Numbered from the stretch's first letter, positions 7,711 through 17,814 are shown. The stretch: 64,000 bases of DNA from Paraburkholderia hayleyella (GCF_009455685.1 NZ_QPES01000001.1:1798001-1862000), one strand, 5' to 3'. Made by a program: numbers and translations. Notes: generated from the letters alone by a model not told the origin.

Positions 7711-10700
7711 CACGGCCCCTCAATAACGCGGGTATCAACAACGCAGGCTGGAGAAGAAGTTTTTTCCCGGAACAGTGCGTTTTCGCCACTTGCCGCGCCA
7801 GATTCCCGCTCTTCCTTGACAGGCATGGTTTTGGGCCCGGTTGAGCAACCCTGACCTGGCCCTGACTTGGGGCTGGCTTGACCCTGACTTGAGGGTAACT
7901 TGCGTTCTCCGAACCCTGACTTGCGTTCATCACTGTCGAGTTCTTCAACCTCAACCAGTCCCGCCAGCCTCGGCTCGTCATCGTTCGCGCCGTCATACAT
8001 CAGCTCGTATTGCAGCAGGTGCCCACGGCTGCCGCCCCGGACCAGCAGGTATTCAAGGTCGGCCAGCCGCGTGCAGTGGATTTTCAGTTGCCCATCACTC
8101 CAGCGCGTGTACTCCCTGATGTCGCGCCGCGTAAAGCGCACCTCACGCCGCTTCACATGATCGCGCTCGCCAAGCTCGCCCACCATCGTGTACACCATCT
8201 TCAGCAGCCGCCTTGTCTGCGGTGGCAGCTCATCGAGCGTCCTGCCCAGCACCTCATGGGCAATCCGGTTGGCCAGCGCAATATCGTCCTTCGTCACCTC
8301 GATGTACGTCAGCGCCTCGCCCCGGTGCGTTACCGTCTGATGCGGCCTCTGGTACTGGTGCAGCAGGGCAATCGAGCGGATCAGCGTCAGGTACTTCATG
8401 TGATCACGCCGCATCCGCGTCCTGTCATCCATGAACGTCAGCTGCTCCGCGAACGGATTCACCACGTGCACGTTCTTCAGCAGCCTTTGCGCATTGCGGT
8501 GCAGCCCAACAATGTGCTGCCGGTCCGTCTCCGCGAGCAACCCCTCCAGCGTCTGCTTCACCCGCTGCCGCGCGTGAATCTCGCGCGTCTGCTCGCGGCT
8601 CTCGTTGATCGTCAGCACCAGGCACCGGTTCAGCAGCTCCTCATCCACATCAATCGCCGTGGTCGTGAGCATCAGCATCACCGGACCCTTCACCGTGTAC
8701 TGCTTCGTCACGAGGTTGCCTGTCGCCTCATCCTTGCCCGTGCTCGCTATCGTCAGCTCGCCATCCGACTGCAGCAGCTTCAGTGCATACGCGGCCTGTC
8801 TTACGCCTTCCTCCTCGGCAATCGCCAGGATCCGGTGCTGCAAATCCGTCTCGCCCAGGTAGAACAGGCTCTGTCCCGTCATCGCGCTGTACTGGATGCG
8901 TTCCTCCTGCGGCATCAGGTCCAGCACCGCATCCATCAGGGAGGACTTGCCCGCCGCGCTCGAACTCTGGATCAGTACCGCCAGGGGCGCATCGAGTTTT
9001 CTGGAGACCGCCGCCAGATACCCCGCCAGCAGGTTCGCGCCTTCGCCCACCACGCCGCAGCGCGCCATGTCGGCTTCGAGTCGCGCGATCAGCTCCGGTG
9101 CCCTGAGCCAGTCCAGTGCCGCCGCGTGTTCCAGCGCGTCCATCTGCACGCCGTTTTCCTTTGGCGCGAGCGTCGCCCGGATCGCCTCATCCTGTAGCGT
9201 CTCCAGCTTCAGCAGGATTCGCCCAAGGTCGCGCTTCAGGGTGTCTTCCTGTGTACCGAGTTCGATGGCCGCTGTTTTCAGATACACCGCGCGGGCCTTC
9301 GCGCTGTACATGTCGAGCGTATCGACGTGGTACGCATCGCCGCGCCGTACCTGCGCATTCACCCGCATCTGTTCCGGCCCGAGGTTCTTCTGCCAGCCGC
9401 GGATGCGCCACACCCGTTCCCCCAATGTGAACAGCAGTTCGCCGCCTTCCGTCTGCTTTACGTCGGGATCGTCCGCTGGCGCGGGCTGCACCTCCTCTTT
9501 AGCCGCCATCGCCGTGACTGGCGTCACCGCAGCCTCAGCCGTAGCAACAGCGGCTAGGGAAGAGGGCGGTTTAACGTCCTTCACGTCATCAACCGGCACC
9601 GGTTCAACCTGCGCCGTTACACCGGAGCGTTTGCCCTTGCCAGTCCATTCCGCCTGCTGCAACAGCACCCCAAGGCTCTTCTCCGTCCCACAGGGACTTC
9701 CGCTGGTCGCAGGAGCTACTTTCCTTGCGTAGTCGTTCGCGTCCATCCCCTTCGGGAACAGCACGCGCCACGTTCCGATCCCAGCCTCATGCAGTTCAGT
9801 CGCAAGCTTCTCCGCCGCAGCGTTGCCCGCATCGTCCCGGTCGTATGCGATCCACACCTGCCCAGTACCGTGCCGTTTCAGTGCGTTCCAGTGGTCCTGC
9901 GTAAATCCATTCACTCCATATGCGGCAATCACATTGCGATACCCCGCACACCAGAACGTCAGCGCATCGATGAGCGCCTCGCATACGATTACCTCGCGGC
10001 TGGCCACCAGCGCCGCCTCATTCCACACCCCACCCAGCGGCAGCGACAGGTACAAATGCTTTGGCTGGCCCGCCGGGATCTTGTGTCCCGGCGCGATCCG
10101 CCTGCCGTACATCTGCCTGACGGCACCGGTCTCAAGATCCATCACCGGCACCACCAGACACCCGTTCAGGTGTTCATGGCCTGACTCGCGGTACACCCCG
10201 ACGCGCTGCAGCTTCGCGCGTACCTCACGGCCTTCCTTCGAATACCCCGGTGGCAGGCGGTATGTCAGGCTCTTGTTGGCATACCCCAGGCGGAACGTGC
10301 CGACTACCTCGCCATGCACCAGGCCGCGCTGCGCCAGATACGCCTGCGCCTCCGGACTCTGCTTCAGACTCTCGTGATACGTATCCGCCACCTGGCCCAG
10401 CAGAACCTGTTCATCGGCATCCGCCGCCAGGGAAGCCAGGGGGCGCGTAAAACTCAGCTTGACCCCAACCTTGTCGGCCGCAGCCAGCGGCGCATCGTTA
10501 CGCAGTAACTGCACCGCATGCGGCAGCGATACCCCCTGCGTACGCATGACCCAGTCCAGCACCGTGCCCGACGCGCCACAGCCGAAGCAGTGGTACACGT
10601 TCTTCGCCTCCGACACCGACAGGCTCGGCGTGTCCTCTTCATGGAACACGCAGCGCATGACCCAGTCGCGGCCGCGCTTCTTCAGCGTGTGACCCTGCGA

Positions 10701-10769
10701 CTCAACAAGGCGCAGCAGCGAGACCTCGCGCTTTAGGCGCTCCAGCTCCGCTTCCGGGATTCGCGGCAT
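7710..10769 (-). CDS. CHC2/Toprim primase with P-loop ATPase domain, U2
   Basis: 1019 residues. The zinc finger, Toprim and P-loop are intact as in U1, and the N-terminus is of the same subtype (EAELERL). The linker has an added AAKEEV. The winged-helix segment reads SDGQLKIHCTRLADLEYLL, and the tail is type B (ERKSGFGERKLPSS... ending VIEGP), which swaps the last 100 or so residues relative to U1. This is a clear mosaic boundary near 7.7-8.1 kb. Confidence 0.9.
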   Translation of the reverse strand: MPRIPEAELERLKREVSLLRLVESQGHTLKKRGRDWVMRCVFHEEDTPSLSVSEAKNVYHCFGCGASGTVLDWVMRTQGVSLPHAVQLLRNDAPLAAADKVGVKLSFTRPLASLAADADEQVLLGQVADTYHESLKQSPEAQAYLAQRGLVHGEVVGTFRLGYANKSLTYRLPPGYSKEGREVRAKLQRVGVYRESGHEHLNGCLVVPVMDLETGAVRQMYGRRIAPGHKIPAGQPKHLYLSLPLGGVWNEAALVASREVIVCEALIDALTFWCAGYRNVIAAYGVNGFTQDHWNALKRHGTGQVWIAYDRDDAGNAAAEKLATELHEAGIGTWRVLFPKGMDANDYARKVAPATSGSPCGTEKSLGVLLQQAEWTGKGKRSGVTAQVEPVPVDDVKDVKPPSSLAAVATAEAAVTPVTAMAAKEEVQPAPADDPDVKQTEGGELLFTLGERVWRIRGWQKNLGPEQMRVNAQVRRGDAYHVDTLDMYSAKARAVYLKTAAIELGTQEDTLKRDLGRILLKLETLQDEAIRATLAPKENGVQMDALEHAAALDWLRAPELIARLEADMARCGVVGEGANLLAGYLAAVSRKLDAPLAVLIQSSSAAGKSSLMDAVLDLMPQEERIQYSAMTGQSLFYLGETDLQHRILAIAEEEGVRQAAYALKLLQSDGELTIASTGKDEATGNLVTKQYTVKGPVMLMLTTTAIDVDEELLNRCLVLTINESREQTREIHARQRVKQTLEGLLAETDRQHIVGLHRNAQRLLKNVHVVNPFAEQLTFMDDRTRMRRDHMKYLTLIRSIALLHQYQRPHQTVTHRGEALTYIEVTKDDIALANRIAHEVLGRTLDELPPQTRRLLKMVYTMVGELGERDHVKRREVRFTRRDIREYTRWSDGQLKIHCTRLADLEYLLVRGGSRGHLLQYELMYDGANDDEPRLAGLVEVEELDSDERKSGFGERKLPSSQGQASPKSGPGQGCSTGPKTMPVKEERESGAASGENALFREKTSSPACVVDTRVIEGP

Positions 10770-10805
10770 AAATCATCCTTCGGCTAAAAACCTGTCAAGA
10801 GGTTT

Positions 10806-10849
10806 TGAGTAAAAATAACTCAGTTGCATACTACTCATAAAATGAGTAG
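10806..10849. promoter_or_regulatory. operator-like dyads, U2 regulator type 1
   Basis: TGAGT-N7-ACTCA (10806-10822) and CTACTCAT-AAA-ATGAGTAG (10831-10849), identical to U1, matching the identical regulator. Confidence 0.6.
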
Positions 10850-10884
10850 AGTCAAGTGCGTTACATCAACTCAGGGGTATCTTC

Positions 10885-11274
10885 ATGGCTCGGTTTCCAC
10901 TACTCACCCATGCCATGAATGCCAGAGACGAAGAATTTTTTAGGGCGCTGGGCTCCCGCATCGCACAGGCCAGGAAAGAGCATGGCCTGACGCAGCAGCA
11001 ACTGGCTGAACAGCTGGGCATCCCGCAGCAGACGCTGGCCCATTACGAGGTCGCCCGTGCCCGCCTGCCTGCTTCCATGCTGCCAGCCCTGGCGCAGTTG
11101 CTCACCCTTTCAATGGATGAACTGATGGGCACCCAGGTGGCACGGCGGGCAGGCAGGCGCGGGCCGACCTCACGCCTGCGCCAGCAGATCGAGGCGATTG
11201 AGCATTTGCCCAAGGCCCGGCAGCAGTTCGTCTCACAAATGCTCGATACCGTGCTGGCCCAGACCCGGCAGTAG
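10885..11274 (+). CDS. XRE-family HTH regulator, type 1 (U2)
   Basis: 129 residues, identical in protein sequence to the U1 regulator, with an HTH of TQQQLAEQLGIPQQTL type. The neighbouring dyad is also identical, so the U1 and U2 proteins would cross-regulate. The start is set by AGGGG before MARF. Confidence 0.9.
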   Translation: MARFPLLTHAMNARDEEFFRALGSRIAQARKEHGLTQQQLAEQLGIPQQTLAHYEVARARLPASMLPALAQLLTLSMDELMGTQVARRAGRRGPTSRLRQQIEAIEHLPKARQQFVSQMLDTVLAQTRQ

Positions 11275-11300
11275 GGCAGTTTTCCTGACGTAAACGAAGC

Positions 11301-11334
11301 GCGGGCGATGAGTGCGCTAACACTCACCGCCCGC
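11301..11334 (+). promoter_or_regulatory. conserved hairpin in the symE leader, U2
   Basis: Same stem and CGCTAA loop as in U1. Confidence 0.55.
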
Positions 11335-11366
11335 TGACCACAACCAGCTCAACACAGGAGCTCGCC

Positions 11367-11687
11367 ATGGCTGATGCCGATCTTAAACCACGTCGTACAC
11401 GCAAGGAACACGTCACCTGTCTTTCTGTTGCGCTTGAGCAGGTACCTGCTACGCGCCACACGGAAGAACACGGCAAACGGGCCGCCTTTCCATGGATGCA
11501 GATCGCCGATGATCTGCTCGAACGGCTGGGCTTTATGCCTGGGCAGCAGGTTTTGTTCTGCGCCGATCACCGTGGCGGCTGCATTTCTATCTCGCCTGAT
11601 CATGACTACCGCATCGCGGGCCACTACATGAACCCGGCTGAAGCTGCGGACATGCTGCAACGGCGCGCCAGGCGCAAAGGCAAATGA
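11367..11687 (+). CDS. SymE-like small toxin, long form (U2)
   Basis: 106 residues with the SymE core FPWMQIADDLLERLGF and ISISPD as in U1. About seven substitutions cluster in the N-terminal third (for example HVTC for QVTC). AGGAG precedes the start by 6 bases. With U1 it forms the long-form SymE pair that accompanies group A toxins. Confidence 0.72.
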   Translation: MADADLKPRRTRKEHVTCLSVALEQVPATRHTEEHGKRAAFPWMQIADDLLERLGFMPGQQVLFCADHRGGCISISPDHDYRIAGHYMNPAEAADMLQRRARRKGK

Positions 11688-11722
11688 ACGGTACCCCCCA
11701 GCCTTTGTGCTGGGGGTACCGT
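11688..11722. terminator. bidirectional terminator hairpin, U2
   Basis: ACGGTACCCCCCAGC pairs with GCTGGGGGTACCGT; one extra C compared with U1 bulges the stem. Confidence 0.7.
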
Positions 11723-11730
11723 GGCCTGCA

Positions 11731-11853
11731 TTAGCTAAAGAAGATGTTTTTAATAAGCACGTACACGATGAAACCCATGATGGCTGTGAAAACACTCCAC
11801 CAGAGGATCTTCTGTATACGTGTTTGGGGTACTTGTCCGGGGAAACTCATCAT
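11731..11853 (-). CDS. 40-residue membrane protein, probable immunity to CT of U2
   Basis: The first nine residues (MMSFPGQVP) differ from the U1 protein. From TRIQKILWW to the end it is identical, with one predicted transmembrane helix. Toxin-end divergence and immunity N-terminal divergence therefore go together, which would place specificity in the cytoplasmic N-terminus. The start is 2 bases after the toxin stop; the second Met is an alternative. Confidence 0.55.
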   Translation of the reverse strand: MMSFPGQVPQTRIQKILWWSVFTAIMGFIVYVLIKNIFFS

Positions 11854-11855
11854 GC

Positions 11856-12701
11856 TTACCATTTGATTCCTGTTTTACCTTGATCCACTGTATATCCCAT
11901 TCCAGTTGTCGCCGGATTGGTTGCCTTCCCTAAATTCGTACCAGCGCCCACACCAACAGTAATCGCACTTCCATTCCCTGGGGAATACACAAGTCCTCCG
12001 CCCACAGCACCGAATGCGGCAGTTCCGCTTCCGGCATACCCCGATAGAAAGTCATTCGTCTGCCCAGGTCTAACGGTTCTTTGGTTTAACCACCCCAATT
12101 GAGCACTTACAGCAGCATTCACCGTATTTGGTAATGCCATATTCACGCCATAACCAAAGAACGCATTCCCATCCCGCGTAAACGTCCCCCACGCACTGCC
12201 CACAAAGTAATCGACCTGGAAGTTCACAAAGTCCGGGGCGCGGATCAAGCCCGGATTCGAGCCAGTGGTAGTTGGCTGGTATGACAGCCCGCTACCCTGT
12301 GCGCCTTTAGCGATATACGCCTGCACATCAGGATCGCCCGGCCCCAGGCTCTGGGCCCAGACCTGCTGCCCAGCCTTGTTCACGCCATAGGACTGCCACC
12401 CGGTTCCATCCTGCGGCTGGGCGCCGGTGGCCACCCGAACACCTCCCGGCTCAGTCTGGCCATTCACCGTCAGGTCCATCCGCGCCATCTGGTTTTCGAT
12501 GTCCTGCTCGGTGTACCTGCCACCGCTTTCGTTGGCCAGTTTTTTTGCCAGCGTCTGTTCTTTCGCCTTGCGATCCTCATGAATTTGCCGGTTAAAGCGG
12601 ACACGGCACCCCGACACGCCCGCCGTTGCCGGTAAGGTTTTTTCCCTGACGCAACAGTCACTTGCAACACGTTTTTGCCCGACGCTGTCCGTTGCCAGCA
12701 T
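11856..12701 (-). CDS. displaced CdiA-CT toxin cassette, group A (U2)
   Basis: 281 residues. The U3-derived leader MLATDSVGQKR to SGCRV joins RFNRQIH. Nearly identical to the U1 CT as far as AFFGYGVNM (about residue 190), then a different glycine-rich end (ALPNTVNAAVSAQLGWLN... to GKTGIKW). The clean switch within a shared frame shows that the extreme C-terminus is the variable effector part. No motif recognised. Confidence 0.75.
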   Translation of the reverse strand: MLATDSVGQKRVASDCCVREKTLPATAGVSGCRVRFNRQIHEDRKAKEQTLAKKLANESGGRYTEQDIENQMARMDLTVNGQTEPGGVRVATGAQPQDGTGWQSYGVNKAGQQVWAQSLGPGDPDVQAYIAKGAQGSGLSYQPTTTGSNPGLIRAPDFVNFQVDYFVGSAWGTFTRDGNAFFGYGVNMALPNTVNAAVSAQLGWLNQRTVRPGQTNDFLSGYAGSGTAAFGAVGGGLVYSPGNGSAITVGVGAGTNLGKATNPATTGMGYTVDQGKTGIKW

Positions 12702-12717
12702 TTTTTTGCCCCGACGC
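12585..12717. other. attachment-site candidate at the U3/U2 junction
   Basis: Core at 12585-12600 identical to U1's; arm-like repeats at 12638-12652, 12672-12685 and 12701-12717. Confidence 0.6.
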
Positions 12718-13257
12718 GGTTTTGCGCTAAAGAAGCGAGTTTGCCAGAGGCGTCATTTTTGGGGAGCGCTGGTTAGCATGTCGAAGTCACTGGAGCCGCC
12801 TGGTTTGGCGGCGTCCGCAGGGCGACGGCAAACCAGGCGGAACATGGCCGTCGCCAGCCTCACACGCCAGGAGCTGGCCACCGCCCCATGGCGGGCTAAA
12901 GAAGAGACATGCGAAGAGCCATGCCCTGGCCCAGGGTTCTGGCCTGGCGCCTGCACACCGCCACGCTAGAACCCGTCAGGGCCGCGCGAAGCGCGCCGAA
13001 GGGAAGCCTTGACGGAGGAGGGTGTGCCACGCTGGGCAATGCGGTGCAAGCCGTCAGTGTGGCTTGCAGCGCATGCAGTGCGTTTCTGGTTTTGACGTTG
13101 GAATTTGATTTCCGCTGCGCAGCAGCGGCAGGACAGGGAGCCCCGTGGGGGCGGACGGGCAGGGCCGGGCGGGGCCCAGTTCCACTCATGGCCGCTTCGC
13201 GGCCCCTGACTTTACTCATGCGCGCAGCGCCCGATCCGGGGGGCCGGGGGCCAGTGA

Positions 13258-13354
13258 CATAACGCGAATTATCAACGTTTGCCGGGCCGCCACACCCGGA
13301 TGGATTCGTGCCGTGGCGGCCCGGCAAACGTTGATAATTGCCTTTCGCGTTATG
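13258..13354. repeat. 97-bp interrupted palindrome, U3
   Basis: Same sequence and spacer as in U2. Confidence 0.85.
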
Positions 13355-13414
13355 TTAAATAGACTGACGGGACCCGCAGGGGCACGGCAGGCTATTTACC
13401 CCCGGCCCCCCTCG

Positions 13415-13644
13415 TTGGCCTCCGGCCGCAGGCCGCACTTTCTCATTCCAGGACACTGTCGGGGCGCATGCCCCGCACGAATCCATTCGTTACCCGGCTG
13501 GGCCGCCCCGGCCCACACTTTTTAATTCCAGGACATTCACGGTGCGTAGGCACCGCACGAACCCTTTCCTCCCCGATCCGGGCCGTTCCGGCCCGGCACT
13601 TTTCTATTCCAGGGGTCAGCGGGGCGTAGGCCCCGGTGGATTCT
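13415..13644. repeat. 80-bp tandem hairpin repeats, three copies (U3)
   Basis: ATTCCAGG at 13445, 13525 and 13606. Confidence 0.75.
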
Positions 13645-13660
13645 ATTGGGCTTCTGTCTT

Positions 13661-14713
13661 CTATTGGCCCCCTGTCTTGCCATACACGCGCTGCAGGAGC
13701 CGCCCCGGCTTGACATCTTCTATTTCTGCACGCCGCTCAAGCCGCGCCGGATGCGTGGCCGTATGAATCTCCTTGAGCGCCCGGATCGCCACCTGCGTAT
13801 ACACCTGCGTGCTCGTCAACTGCGCATGCCCGAGCATCACCTGCACGAACCTCACATCGGCCCCGTTCTCCAGCATCAGCGTGGCCATCGTGTGCCGGAA
13901 CAGGTGACACGAGCCGCTCTTGTTCACCCCTGAGCACTTGATGTAGTCCGACACCAGTTGCCCCATGCTGCGCAGACCGATCGAATCGCCCGTCAGCGCC
14001 AGGAACAGCACCCCCTCATCGTCAGCCAGCGACAGTTGCGGCCTGACCTCATCGAGGTACTTCCTGATCCACGCCAGCGCCCTGTCTCCTATCGGAATCA
14101 GCCGGTCCCGCGCGCCCTTGCCCTGGCGCACCATCACCGTGCCACGATCCATGTCCACGTCATGCACATGCAGGCCCACCAGCTCCGCACGCCGGACCCC
14201 CGTGCTGTAGAACGTCTCGAGAATGGCCCGGTCCCGGATACCGATGCTGCTCGTCACATCCGGCACATTCAGGATCCGCTCGGCTTCCTCCTCACTCAGG
14301 ATGTGCTTCGGCAGCCGCTTCTCCATCCTGGGCATGTCGATGTCCGCTGCCGGGTTCGAGAGAATCCGGTTCTGCCGCACCAGCCACCGGAACCACAGCT
14401 TCACCGGCACCAGCCGCATGTGCTGGCTGCGCCCCGAGAGTGCCTGGCCATCCTTCTTGCGGTACAGGAACAGGTAGCGCTGGTAGCGCTCCAGGATCGG
14501 GCGCGTCACTTCCTGCGGCCGCGTCACGCCGCGCTCGTCGCACCACGCAATGAACCCGCGCAGGTGTATCTCGCGGTGTTCCACCGTGCCTTCGCTGTAG
14601 TTGCGCACGCGCATCCATTCGAGGAACGGGCGCATCTGGTGGTACAGGCTTTGGGGATCATCGGCCGGGCCAATCACGGGCAGCGGGGCGCGCGGGGTTG
14701 TCTTCTTGTGCAT
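13661..14713 (-). CDS. tyrosine recombinase, U3 (350-residue variant)
   Basis: All six catalytic residues are present. It lacks three residues (VEQ) in the C-terminal tail, where the others read LERVEQRAE and this one LERRAE. It ends KTGGQ. The deletion lies after the nucleophile Tyr and is unlikely to abolish activity. The ATG is 2 bases after the primase stop. Confidence 0.94.
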   Translation of the reverse strand: MHKKTTPRAPLPVIGPADDPQSLYHQMRPFLEWMRVRNYSEGTVEHREIHLRGFIAWCDERGVTRPQEVTRPILERYQRYLFLYRKKDGQALSGRSQHMRLVPVKLWFRWLVRQNRILSNPAADIDMPRMEKRLPKHILSEEEAERILNVPDVTSSIGIRDRAILETFYSTGVRRAELVGLHVHDVDMDRGTVMVRQGKGARDRLIPIGDRALAWIRKYLDEVRPQLSLADDEGVLFLALTGDSIGLRSMGQLVSDYIKCSGVNKSGSCHLFRHTMATLMLENGADVRFVQVMLGHAQLTSTQVYTQVAIRALKEIHTATHPARLERRAEIEDVKPGRLLQRVYGKTGGQ

Positions 14714-14715
14714 CG

Positions 14716-17700
14716 CTATGCCTCTCCGTTCATCGGGGACTCAACAATGCGGGTATCAACAACGCGGGCTGGAGAAGAAGTTTTTTCCCGGAACAGTGCG
14801 TTTTCACCGACTCCAACTTGCGAACCCTCTACGCCTTTATCCATATGGTTTTGAGGCGAGTTCTCCGGGTCCAACATGGGCCCATCATGGGGGCAACCTG
14901 GGGGCAACTTGCTTGCCTTCTGTTCCAACTTGCGTGCATCGTTGTCGAGTAAATCAAGCTCTTCGACCTCAATCAGCCCCGCCAGCCTCGGCTCGTCATC
15001 GTTCGCGCCGTCGTACATCAGTTCGTATTGCAGCAGGTGGCCACGGCTGCCACCGCGCACCAGCAGATATTCCAGCTCCACCAGCCGCATGCAGTGCACC
15101 TTCAACTGGTTGTCACTCCAGCGCGTGTACTCCCTGATGTCGCGCCGCGTAAAGCGCACCTCACGCCGCTTCACATGATCGCGCTCGCCAAGCTCGCCCA
15201 CCATCGTGTACACCATCTTCAGCAGCCGCCGTGTCTGCGGCGGCAGTTCATCGAGCGTCCTGCCCAGCACCTCATGGGCAATCCGGTTGGCCAGCGCGAT
15301 ATCGTCCTTCGTCACCTCGATGTACGTCAGCGCCTCGCCCCGGTGCGTTACCGTCTGATGCGGCCTCTGGTACTGGTGCAGCAGGGCAATCGAGCGGATC
15401 AGCGTCAGGTACTTCATGTGATCGCGCCGCATCCGCGTCCTGTCATCCATGAACGTCAGCTGCTCCGCGAACGGATTCACCACGTGCACATTCTTCAGCA
15501 GCCTTTGCGCATTGCGGTGCAGCCCAATAATGTGCTGCCGGTCCGTCTCCGCCAGCAACCCCTCCAGCGTTTGTTTCACCCGCTGCCGCGCGTGAATCTC
15601 GCGCGTCTGCTCGCGGCTCTCATTAATCGTCAGCACCAGGCACCGGTTCAGCAGTTCCTCATCCACATCAATTGCGGTGGTCGTGAGCATCAGCATCACC
15701 GGACCCTTCACCGTGTACTGCCTGGTTACCAGGTTGCCCGTCGCCTCGTCCTTGCCCGTGCTCGCTATCGTCAGCTCGCCATCCGACTGCAGCAGCTTCA
15801 GTGCATACGCGGCCTGCCTCACGCCTTCCTCCTCGGCAATCGCCAGAATCCGGTGCTGTAAATCCGTCTCGCCCAGGTAGAACAGGCTCTGTCCCGTCAT
15901 CGCGCTGTACTGGATGCGTTCCTCCTGCGGCATCAGGTCCAGCACCGCATCCATCAGGGAGGACTTGCCCGCCGCGCTCGAACTCTGGATCAGTACCGCC
16001 AGGGGCGCATCGAGTTTTCTGGAGACCGCCGCCAGATATCCCGCCAGCAGGTTCGCGCCTTCGCCCACCACGCCGCAGCGCGCCATGTCGGCTTCGAGTC
16101 GCGCGATCAGCTCCGGTGCCCTGAGCCAGTCGAGCGCGGCTGCATGCTCCAGCGCGTCCATCTGCACGCCGCTTTCCTTTGGCGCGAGCGTCGCCCGGAT
16201 CGCCTCGTCCTGTAGCGTCTCCAGCTTCAGCAGGATTCGCCCAAGATCGCGCTTGAGCGTGTCTTCCTGTGTACCGAGCTCAACCGCTGCGCTCTTCAGG
16301 TACAAACCCCGTGCCTTCGCGCTGTACACGTCGAGCGTATCGACGTGGTACGCATCGCCGCGCCGTACCTGCGCGTTCACCCGCATCTGCTCCGGGCCCA
16401 GGTTCTTCTGCCAGCCGCGGATGCGCCAGACCCGTTCCCCCAATGTGAACAGCAGTTCGCCGCTCGCGCTTTCCTTCACATCCAGCGTGTCTGCTGGCTG
16501 CGGCGCAGGTGCGCCTTGCGATTTTTCCGCTTCTCCTTTAGCCGCTTCCACTGCGGTGTGTGCGGGTGGTGCGTCCAGTCCGGTGATGGCCGCTATCCCG
16601 CGGGATTCGCCGCGCAGCGAAGAGGAGGGCGGTTCGCCAGCCCGTACCGCTTCAGCCACTTCAGCAGTTGGCCTCCGGCCCTTGCCAGTCCATTCCGCCT
16701 GCTGCAACAGCACCCCAAGGCTCTTCTCCGTCCCACAGGGACTTCCGCTGGTCGCTGGCTCAACCTTCCTGGCGTAGTCGTTCGCATCCATGCCCTTCGG
16801 GAACAGCACGCGCCATGTCCCGATCCCTGCCTCATGCAGTTCAGTCGCCAGCTTCTCCGCCGCAGCGTTGCCTGCATCGTCCCGGTCGTATGCGATCCAC
16901 ACCTGCCCAGTGCCGTGCCGTTTCAGCGCGTTCCAGTGGTCCTGCGTGAACCCGTTCACTCCATATGCGGCGATCACATTGCGGTACCCGGCACACCAGA
17001 ACGTCAGCGCATCAATGAGCGCCTCGCACACGATCACCTCGCGGCTGGCCACCAGCGCCGCCTCATTCCACACACCGGCAAGCGGTAGCGACAGGTACAG
17101 ATGCTTCGGCTGGCCCGCCGGGATCTTGTGTCCCGGCGCGATCCGTCGCCCGTACATCTGCCTGACAGCACCGGTCTCAAGGTCCATCACCGGCACCACC
17201 AGGCAGCCGTTCAGGTGTTCATGGCCCGACTCGCGGTACACCCCAACGCGTTGCAGCTTCGCGCGCACCTCACGGCCTTCCTTCGAATACCCCGGCGGCA
17301 GGCGGTATGTCAGGCTCTTGTTGGCATACCCCAGGCGGAACGTGCCGACTACCTCGCCATGCACCAGGCCGCGCTGCGCCAGATACGCCTGCGCCTCCGG
17401 ACTCTGCTTCAGGCTCTCGTGATACGTATCCGCCACCTGGCCCAGCAGTACCTGTTCATCGGCGTCCGCCGCCAGGGAAGCCAGGGGGCGCGTAAAACTC
17501 AGCTTCACGCCCACCTTGTCCGCCGCAGCCAGCGGCGCATCGTTACGCAGTAACTGCACCGCGTGCGGCAGCGATACGCCCTGCGTGCGCATGACCCAGT
17601 CCAGCACCGTGCCCGAGGCGCCACAGCCGAAGCAGTGGTACACGTTCTTCGCCTCCGACACCGACAGGCTCGGCGTGTCCTCCTCATGGAACACGCAGCG

Positions 17701-17814
17701 CATGACCCAGTCGCGGCCGCGCTTTTTGAGCTTATGGCCCTGTGACTCGATCAGGCGCAGCAGCGAGACCTCGCGCTTCAGTCTGTCCAGTTCAGCATCG
17801 GGAATACGGGGCAT
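14716..17814 (-). CDS. CHC2/Toprim primase with P-loop ATPase domain, U3
   Basis: 1032 residues from MPRIPDAELDRL; the ribosome site GAAGGA precedes this Met. The frame is open 16 codons further (MYITMLLDRF...), but that stretch crosses the operator dyad, so I reject it. The linker is of a distinct subtype (GRRPTAEVAEAVRAGEPP... to QPADTLDVKESAS) shared only with U4. The tail is type A. Zinc finger, Toprim and P-loop are as in U1. Confidence 0.9.
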   Translation of the reverse strand: MPRIPDAELDRLKREVSLLRLIESQGHKLKKRGRDWVMRCVFHEEDTPSLSVSEAKNVYHCFGCGASGTVLDWVMRTQGVSLPHAVQLLRNDAPLAAADKVGVKLSFTRPLASLAADADEQVLLGQVADTYHESLKQSPEAQAYLAQRGLVHGEVVGTFRLGYANKSLTYRLPPGYSKEGREVRAKLQRVGVYRESGHEHLNGCLVVPVMDLETGAVRQMYGRRIAPGHKIPAGQPKHLYLSLPLAGVWNEAALVASREVIVCEALIDALTFWCAGYRNVIAAYGVNGFTQDHWNALKRHGTGQVWIAYDRDDAGNAAAEKLATELHEAGIGTWRVLFPKGMDANDYARKVEPATSGSPCGTEKSLGVLLQQAEWTGKGRRPTAEVAEAVRAGEPPSSSLRGESRGIAAITGLDAPPAHTAVEAAKGEAEKSQGAPAPQPADTLDVKESASGELLFTLGERVWRIRGWQKNLGPEQMRVNAQVRRGDAYHVDTLDVYSAKARGLYLKSAAVELGTQEDTLKRDLGRILLKLETLQDEAIRATLAPKESGVQMDALEHAAALDWLRAPELIARLEADMARCGVVGEGANLLAGYLAAVSRKLDAPLAVLIQSSSAAGKSSLMDAVLDLMPQEERIQYSAMTGQSLFYLGETDLQHRILAIAEEEGVRQAAYALKLLQSDGELTIASTGKDEATGNLVTRQYTVKGPVMLMLTTTAIDVDEELLNRCLVLTINESREQTREIHARQRVKQTLEGLLAETDRQHIIGLHRNAQRLLKNVHVVNPFAEQLTFMDDRTRMRRDHMKYLTLIRSIALLHQYQRPHQTVTHRGEALTYIEVTKDDIALANRIAHEVLGRTLDELPPQTRRLLKMVYTMVGELGERDHVKRREVRFTRRDIREYTRWSDNQLKVHCMRLVELEYLLVRGGSRGHLLQYELMYDGANDDEPRLAGLIEVEELDLLDNDARKLEQKASKLPPGCPHDGPMLDPENSPQNHMDKGVEGSQVGVGENALFREKTSSPARVVDTRIVESPMNGEA

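Larger units (their letters stand above)
5591..12600 (-). mobile_element. integrative toxin-cassette element U2, core to core
   Basis: The 6994-bp repeat period is bounded by the RFNRQ-coding cores at 5591 and 12585. Contents from the cdiA-proximal end: CT and immunity (group A), SymE-like and XRE type 1 on the opposite strand, primase, integrase, structured non-coding block, arm-like repeats. No terminal transposase inverted repeats are seen. The tyrosine recombinase and the short direct repeat at both ends argue for site-specific integration. Confidence 0.75.
12702..13660. other. conserved non-coding block of U3
   Basis: No gene seen. Practically the same as the U2 block. It differs mainly by a GCTGGT/GCTCGT change near the left end and by an 18-base insertion (CTTCTATTGGCCCCCTGT) just inside the integrase 3' flank. 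Confidence 0.6.

Noticed and set aside
6955..7854. 299-residue plus-strand ORF over the integrase
   Set aside because: Shadow frame of the integrase; the minus strand has all catalytic motifs.
8010..9197. 395-residue plus-strand ORF (and similar ORFs of 270-395 residues elsewhere)
   Set aside because: Antisense to the primase gene; composition rich in His, Arg, Gln and Leu typical of shadow frames of GC-rich genes, and it is broken in other units where the primase stays intact.
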